Positions 6,705-10,949 of a DNA stretch of 10,949 nucleotides are shown in pieces. The stretch is taken from assembly GCA_023150195.1 (NCBI GenBank), contig JAKLLI010000039.1, positions 1 through 10,949 on the forward strand, written 5' to 3'. A program made the position numbers and the translations under genes. The notes under the pieces are model-generated. The model had not been told where the DNA came from and did not search any database. It saw only the letters and a list, made by a program, of their open reading frames with translations. Each line of letters starts with the position of its first letter. Positions within the stretch are counted from its first letter, which is position 1. Origin of the DNA: Azonexus sp. (GTDB lineage: Bacteria; Pseudomonadota; Gammaproteobacteria; Burkholderiales; Rhodocyclaceae).

Positions 6705-7790
6705 GTGGGCTTCGATATATCCTCATTGTTAAATCCCAAGGCCCGTCCCTTGCTGGGGCTGGATATCAGTTCATCTGCCGTCAAGATGGTTGAGCTGACC
6801 GCCAACGGAAAAGACGGCTACCGGGTGGAGCGTTACACCATCGAGGTGTTGCCGAGAGATGCCGTTTCTGACGGCAATATCACCAATCTGGAAGGCGTTG
6901 TGGATTGCGTGAAGCGGGCGTGGAAGCGCCTTGGAACGTCAACCCGTAACGTGGCCATGGCCTTGCCAAGCTCGGCGGTGATTACCAAAAAAATCATCGT
7001 GCCGGCTGGCTTGCGTGAGGATGAGCTGGAATCTCAGGTGGAGTCCGAGGCTAACCAGTACATCCCCTTTTCCATCGACGAAGTGAATCTCGACTTCCAG
7101 GTCATTGGGCCTGCGCCCTCGGTGCCGGGCGAAGTTGAGGTGCTGATTGCCGCCTCGAAAAAGGAGCGGGTCGAAGATCGCGTTGCCGTGGCGGATGCGT
7201 CTGGCTTGAAGGCCGTTGTGGTGGACATCGACAACTTTGCCACCCTGGCGGCCTATGAGTTGATTGAGCGCCAGTTGCCGGAAGGCGGAAAAAATCAGGT
7301 CGTGGCTTTGGTCGATATCGGTGCCAATCTGATGAAGCTTGCCGTGATGCGCAATGGGCATCAGGTGTATGCCCGGGAGCAGGCGTTTGGGGGTGGCCAG
7401 TTGACCATGGATATTTCCAGGCATTACGGCATGGCACTTGATGATGCCGAGCAGGCCAAACGGGCAGGCAATCTGCCAGAAGGCTACGACACGGAGTTAC
7501 TTGCGCCCTTCATGGAAAATCTCGCGCTGGAAGTGTCGCGGGCCTTGCAGTTCTTCTTTACCTCTACTCAATTCAATCAGGTCGACCACATCATCCTGGC
7601 TGGCGGCTGTGCCGTCATTCCCGGTATCGATGAAATTGTGGCGACGCGCACTCAGGTCAATACCTTGGTTGCCAACCCCTTCGCCAACATGGTGTTGTCC
7701 GATCGTGTCCGGGCGCGCACCCTGCTTGCCGATGCCTCGGCGCTGATGGTGGCGTGTGGCCTGGCCTTGCGGAGGTTCGACGCAGCATGA
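6705..7790 (+). CDS. pilM: Type IV pilus inner-membrane platform protein PilM
   Basis: PilM is an actin-like (FtsA-related) cytoplasmic protein that binds ATP and the N-terminal tail of PilN, forming the cytoplasmic side of the pilus alignment complex. With the GTG start it has 361 residues. The actin-fold landmarks are phosphate-1 GLDISSSAVKMVEL at 18-31, phosphate-2 ALVDIGANLMKLAV at 201-214, the FGGGQLT segment just after it, and the adenosine motif LAGGCAVIPGIDE at 298-310. The GTG at 6705 is preferred over the adjacent in-frame TTG at 6702 because the only ribosome-binding-like sequence (CCGGGGG, 6694-6700) leaves a workable gap only to the GTG. It is the first gene of pilMNOPQ and its stop overlaps the pilN start (ATGA). 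The phosphate-2 loop lacks the usual Thr/Ser residues (see findings). Confidence 0.96.
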   Translation: MGFDISSLLNPKARPLLGLDISSSAVKMVELTANGKDGYRVERYTIEVLPRDAVSDGNITNLEGVVDCVKRAWKRLGTSTRNVAMALPSSAVITKKIIVPAGLREDELESQVESEANQYIPFSIDEVNLDFQVIGPAPSVPGEVEVLIAASKKERVEDRVAVADASGLKAVVVDIDNFATLAAYELIERQLPEGGKNQVVALVDIGANLMKLAVMRNGHQVYAREQAFGGGQLTMDISRHYGMALDDAEQAKRAGNLPEGYDTELLAPFMENLALEVSRALQFFFTSTQFNQVDHIILAGGCAVIPGIDEIVATRTQVNTLVANPFANMVLSDRVRARTLLADASALMVACGLALRRFDAA

Positions 7791-8350
7791 TCAGGATCAA
7801 CCTATTACCGCATCGCGAAGAGGCCCGTAAGGCGAGACGCGAGCAATTTTTTGTTTTGGCCGGTCTGGTGGTGGCGTTGGCTGTACTGGTCGCCTTTGGT
7901 GTTTATTCGCTGATTGACGGACAAATTGCTGCGCAGGAAGAAAAGAACAACTTTCTAAAGCAGGAAATTGCCTCACTGGACAAGGAGCTTGACCAGATCA
8001 AGCGGCTTAAGGAACAGACTCAGGCACTGCTCGCCCGCAAGCAGGTGATTGAAGACCTGCAGCGCGACCGTGGAGAAACGGTGTATTTGCTGAGTGAACT
8101 CGTTAAGCAGGTGCCGGAGGGCGCCTATCTGACGTCGGTCAAGCAGGAAGGGCTGGCCATCAGCGTGACGGGTTACGCGCAGTCGAATGCCCGAATTTCT
8201 GCCCTGATGCGCAACATTGACGGATCTCCCTGGCTTGAAGAGCCGCAACTCATCGAATCAAAGGCGGTTGCCTTGAATGGTCGCCGGGTGAATGAGTTCG
8301 GGATGAAGTTTGGATTGACCAGGGCTGCCCCTGAAGGGGAAGTGAAATGA
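7787..8350 (+). CDS. pilN: Type IV pilus assembly protein PilN
   Basis: This bitopic inner-membrane protein has 187 residues. The short cytoplasmic tail MIRINLLPHREE carries the INLLP motif, which is known in this family to fill a groove in PilM. One membrane helix follows at about 21-42, then a charged coiled-coil segment (about 46-95) and a periplasmic ferredoxin-like domain (about 95-180). In the family it forms heterodimers with PilO. The frame is open 33 bases further upstream, but the start at 7787 gives the correct conserved N-terminus. It overlaps the pilM stop as ATGA and has a GGAGG at 7771-7775, a rather long 11 nt upstream. Its own stop overlaps the pilO start. Confidence 0.95.
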   Translation: MIRINLLPHREEARKARREQFFVLAGLVVALAVLVAFGVYSLIDGQIAAQEEKNNFLKQEIASLDKELDQIKRLKEQTQALLARKQVIEDLQRDRGETVYLLSELVKQVPEGAYLTSVKQEGLAISVTGYAQSNARISALMRNIDGSPWLEEPQLIESKAVALNGRRVNEFGMKFGLTRAAPEGEVK

Positions 8351-9021
8351 GTGCCAAAGCCAACCTGAATGCCATCGCGAAAATCGATTTTCGAGCTGCG
8401 CTGGATGAATTCCAATATCTGAACCCGAACGACCCTGGCTCTTGGCCTCTCGTCCCGAAAGTGACCGTTTTGGTCGCTGTGTTCGCGCTCATTTTGACGA
8501 TGGGATGGTTGCTGTTTTGGGGGGATCAATGGTCTGCACTGGAAACGAAGCAACAGGAAGAGCAAACACTTAAACAGGACTACCTGGAGAAGAAGCGGCA
8601 AGCCGTCAATCTGGATTTGTACACCCAGCAACTGGCCGACATTGACCGATCTTTTGGCGCGCTACTGAAACAGTTGCCCAATAAGTCGGAAATTGAGGCC
8701 CTGCTGATCGAGGTCAATCAGGCGGGTCTGGGGCGCGGCCTTCAGTTTGAGTTGTTCCGTCCTGGCGCGGAAGAAATCAAGGACTTTTACGCCGAATTGC
8801 CTGTAACGGTAAAAATCAACGGGAGTTACCACGATATCGGTGCGTTTGCAGGTGATATCGCCAAATTGCCCCGCATTGTGACCTTGAACAACATTGTGGT
8901 GGCGCCTGTGAAGGATAGCAGTGCGCTGACCCTGGATGCCGTCGTCAAAACTTTCCGTTATCTGGACGAGTCGGAGATTGCTCAGCAAAAGCAGGCTGCT
9001 GCGAAGGGGGCTGCTCAGTGA
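8347..9021 (+). CDS. pilO: Type IV pilus assembly protein PilO
   Basis: PilO is a bitopic inner-membrane protein of 224 residues. It has a cytoplasmic N-terminus of about 38 residues, a single membrane helix at about 39-58 (VTVLVAVFALIL onward), a coiled coil (about 62-100, rich in Gln, Glu and Lys) and a periplasmic ferredoxin-like domain (about 105-205) containing GRGLQFELFRPG and a YAELPVTVKINGSYHDIGAF segment typical of PilO. The C-terminal end is Gln/Ala/Lys-rich. In known systems PilO pairs with PilN and contacts PilP. Start and stop each overlap a neighbour by four bases (ATGA with pilN, GTGA with pilP), which points to one tightly coupled mRNA. Confidence 0.95.
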   Translation: MSAKANLNAIAKIDFRAALDEFQYLNPNDPGSWPLVPKVTVLVAVFALILTMGWLLFWGDQWSALETKQQEEQTLKQDYLEKKRQAVNLDLYTQQLADIDRSFGALLKQLPNKSEIEALLIEVNQAGLGRGLQFELFRPGAEEIKDFYAELPVTVKINGSYHDIGAFAGDIAKLPRIVTLNNIVVAPVKDSSALTLDAVVKTFRYLDESEIAQQKQAAAKGAAQ

Positions 9022-9566
9022 AAAAGGGGAATTTGCTGTTGATAGGTCTGATCTCGCTGATGGGCTGTTCTTCGGGCGAGCACGACGATTTGCGTCAGTG
9101 GATGGAAGAAAGCACCAAGGATCTCCGGGGGCAAGTCAAGCCGCTTCCTGAGGTGAAAGCCTACGTTCCGGTACCTTATGAGATGTATGGGATCACTGAT
9201 CCCTTCCGTCCCGCCAAGATCGAGCCCGAAGGGCGCGGCAAGCTGGGTGCGGGTAAAGGCGGTGGGCTGCAGCCGGATTTTGAGGCGCGAGAACTCCGTA
9301 ACAATGTATTGGAGAAATACCCGCTGGAATCGCTCACGATGATTGGTCGCTTGGTGATCAACAAGGTGCCGATGGCCGCAATTCAATACGAAGACAAGGT
9401 AAAGCAGGTCAAGGTAGGCGATTACATCGGCCTTGATTTCGGTATGGTGACCGCGATTGGCGAAAGCGAAGTGAAATTGCGTGAACTGATTCAGGATTCT
9501 GCAGGGGAATGGAGCGAACGCGATAGTTCGCTGCTTTTGCAGAGCAAGGAGGGAAGCAGCAAATGA
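9018..9566 (+). CDS. pilP: Type IV pilus lipoprotein PilP
   Basis: This inner-membrane lipoprotein has 182 residues. The signal peptide MKKGNLLLIGLISLMGC has a lipobox LMGC with the lipidated Cys at 17; Met before the Gly is less usual but tolerated. A flexible, partly Gly/Lys-rich stretch follows, containing the PilP-typical YGITDPFRPAK (57-67), which in known systems binds PilN/PilO. A C-terminal beta-sandwich (about 96-178: LESLTMIGRLVINKVPMAAI, then VKVGDYIGLDFGMVTAI) contacts the N0 domain of PilQ. The start codon is GTG, overlapping the pilO stop as GTGA, with GAAGGGGG at 9003-9010 as ribosome binding site. The stop overlaps the pilQ start as ATGA. Confidence 0.95.
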   Translation: MKKGNLLLIGLISLMGCSSGEHDDLRQWMEESTKDLRGQVKPLPEVKAYVPVPYEMYGITDPFRPAKIEPEGRGKLGAGKGGGLQPDFEARELRNNVLEKYPLESLTMIGRLVINKVPMAAIQYEDKVKQVKVGDYIGLDFGMVTAIGESEVKLRELIQDSAGEWSERDSSLLLQSKEGSSK

Positions 9567-10949
9567 ATCTTGTGAAATATGTTGTATTTGCCGCTTCGGC
9601 GTGGGTGGCACTGGCTGGCCCGGGCTATGCTCAGAATGTCGCTTCGAATGCCATTGAGGCGGTGAATGTTTCCGGACAGGGTGCGGATATTGCTGTCAAA
9701 ATTGACCTCAAAGACGCGTTGACTACGCCACCTCCCGGGTTTGCGGTAGCCAATCCTGCCAAAATTGCGTTTGATTTTTCTGCGACGGCGAACGGCTTGG
9801 GCCGTACCTCCGAGGTTTTGAATCAAGGTGATCTGCGCAGCATGAATGTCGTTCAGGTGGCAGATCGTACCCGTCTGGTGCTTAACCTTGTGCGCAACAT
9901 GAACTACAAGACTCGTCTGGATGGCAAGTCGCTCTACATTACGCTCTCTCCGATTGAGCGGATTTCGGATACCGCCGCCGGCAAAACCATGCGATTTGCC
10001 GAGGAAAGTCTGGTGGGCGCCAAGCACGCATTGCGTGATGTTGTCTTCCGTCGGGGCAAGGATGGTGAAGGGCGTGTTGTGGTGGATCTCAGCGATTCCG
10101 GTACGGGGATTGATGTTCGTCAGCAAGGCTCGAAACTGGTCGTGGATTTTCTCAAGACCTCGGTGCCGGATAGCTTGCGGCGCAATCTCGATGTGACTGA
10201 TTTTGCTACGCCGGTGACTTCCGTGACGACCGCGGCAATTGGCGAAAATGTGCGCATGACCATCACACCGAAGGGTCTGTGGGAGCATAACGCCTATCAG
10301 ACTGACAACCAGTTTGTTTTGGAAGTTAAGCAGGTTGTTGAAGATCCGAACAAACTGGTGCAAGGAGCCAAGGTGGGCTACCAGGGCCCCCGCGTCAGTA
10401 TCAACTATCAGAATGGTGACGTCCGCGCGCTGTTGCGATTGATGGCAGAAGAACTGGGTCTCAACGCTGTGATTGCTGAAACCGTCGTCGGGACAACCAC
10501 TTTGGTATTGAAGGATGTGCCAGCTGATCAGGTCATCGACATCATCTTCCGCCAGAAGGGTCTGGATATGCGGAAGAACGGCAACATCATCATGATCGCG
10601 CCGCGCGATGAAATCGCGACCCGCGAGAAGCTGGAATTTGAATCCAAGCAGCAGTTGAGCGACCTTGAGCCGCTGAAGTCTGAACAATTCCAGCTCAACT
10701 ATCAAAAGGCAGAAGATGTCGCAAAATTGCTGGCAGGCTTGTCGCCGCTTGAGGGGTCTCAGGGGGGTTCGGATTCGTCAGCATTGAGAATGTTGAGCAA
10801 GCGGGGGAGTGTTATTTCGGATAGCCAAACGAACCTGCTGTTTATTAATGATATTCCCTCCAAGCTGGAGGAAATTCGTGCCTTTATTCGTGCGATTGAT
10901 ATTGGTGCACGCCAAGTCATGATCGAGGCGAGGGTTGTTGAGGCAAATG
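9563..10949 (+). CDS. pilQ: Type IV pilus secretin PilQ (3' end outside window)
   Basis: PilQ forms the outer-membrane channel through which the pilus passes. The ATG at 9563 overlaps the pilP stop (ATGA), and the frame stays open for 462 codons to the right edge. The signal peptide is MNLVKYVVFAASAWVALAGPGYA, written here as residues 1-23 and probably cleaved before Q24. Two AMIN-type domains that bind peptidoglycan follow (about 28-130 and 150-255, including LRDVVFRRGKDGEGRVVVDL). Next is an N0/STN domain (about 275-350) with INYQNGDVRALLRLMAEELG and LKDVPADQVIDIIF. The start of the N1 domain follows, with ISDSQTNLLFINDIPSKLEE and IRAIDIGARQVMIEARVVEA. The outer-membrane beta-barrel secretin domain, some 250 residues of a usual ~700, is missing only because the window ends. 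Confidence 0.96.
   Translation, partial: MNLVKYVVFAASAWVALAGPGYAQNVASNAIEAVNVSGQGADIAVKIDLKDALTTPPPGFAVANPAKIAFDFSATANGLGRTSEVLNQGDLRSMNVVQVADRTRLVLNLVRNMNYKTRLDGKSLYITLSPIERISDTAAGKTMRFAEESLVGAKHALRDVVFRRGKDGEGRVVVDLSDSGTGIDVRQQGSKLVVDFLKTSVPDSLRRNLDVTDFATPVTSVTTAAIGENVRMTITPKGLWEHNAYQTDNQFVLEVKQVVEDPNKLVQGAKVGYQGPRVSINYQNGDVRALLRLMAEELGLNAVIAETVVGTTTLVLKDVPADQVIDIIFRQKGLDMRKNGNIIMIAPRDEIATREKLEFESKQQLSDLEPLKSEQFQLNYQKAEDVAKLLAGLSPLEGSQGGSDSSALRMLSKRGSVISDSQTNLLFINDIPSKLEEIRAFIRAIDIGARQVMIEARVVEAN

Noticed and set aside
9491..10705. 404-codon minus-strand frame opposite pilP and pilQ
   Set aside because: It lies antisense to two clearly recognisable pilus genes, has a His/Arg-rich composition typical of mirrored coding sequence, and shows no domain.
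1..10949. Mobile element, CRISPR array, toxin-antitoxin pair, defence system or tRNA
   Set aside because: All coding space is filled by recognisable core genes, no gap exceeds about 156 bp, and I saw no direct repeat arrays, transposase motifs or cloverleaf sequences.

Overview
This window looks like an ordinary stretch of chromosomal core genome from a betaproteobacterium, probably of the Rhodocyclales type (Dechloromonas/Azonexus-like). That assignment rests on protein character, high GC, and a gene order of hslU, lptM-lysA with cyaY divergent, and a PBP1A gene divergent from pilMNOPQ. No 16S or other decisive marker is present, so it is an inference. I see no mobile element, CRISPR array, tRNA, rRNA or prophage gene, and no convincing new biological system.

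Layout: (1) 1-1071 (+) is the 3' four-fifths of hslU, the ATPase of the HslUV protease, cut by the left edge exactly at its GYVG pore loop and followed by a strong hairpin. (2) 1147-2034 (+) is an AEC-family membrane transporter of unknown substrate. (3) 2079-3863 (-) is a compact three-gene unit read leftwards: lptM (small lipoprotein, LPS-translocon maturation), lysA (last step of lysine synthesis) and hslR (Hsp15, ribosome rescue after heat shock). lptM and lysA overlap in a TGATG. (4) 3903-4220 (+) is cyaY (bacterial frataxin), only 39 bp from lptM and divergent from it. (5) 4221-6548 (-) is a class A penicillin-binding protein (PBP1A type), whose stop codon directly abuts the cyaY stop codon. 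(6) 6705-10949 (+) is pilM-pilN-pilO-pilP-pilQ, the type IV pilus alignment complex and outer-membrane secretin. Each junction is a 4-nt start/stop overlap, and pilQ runs off the right edge.

How they work together: PilM (cytoplasm) binds the PilN N-terminus, PilN/PilO form the inner-membrane and periplasmic part, and the lipoprotein PilP connects to the PilQ secretin. PilQ in turn anchors to peptidoglycan through its AMIN domains. The divergent PBP1A gene makes peptidoglycan, and this neighbourhood is widely conserved. LysA produces lysine from meso-diaminopimelate, itself a peptidoglycan precursor, and LptM serves outer-membrane biogenesis, so much of the window concerns the cell envelope.

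The points most worth a second look are small-scale: a perfect inverted repeat inside the 3' end of cyaY that looks like the PBP1A terminator, the hairpin after hslU, a TTG start next to a seven-base homopolymer in the PBP1A gene, a cysteine pair in the PBP1A transpeptidase domain, and a non-polar phosphate-2 loop in PilM.
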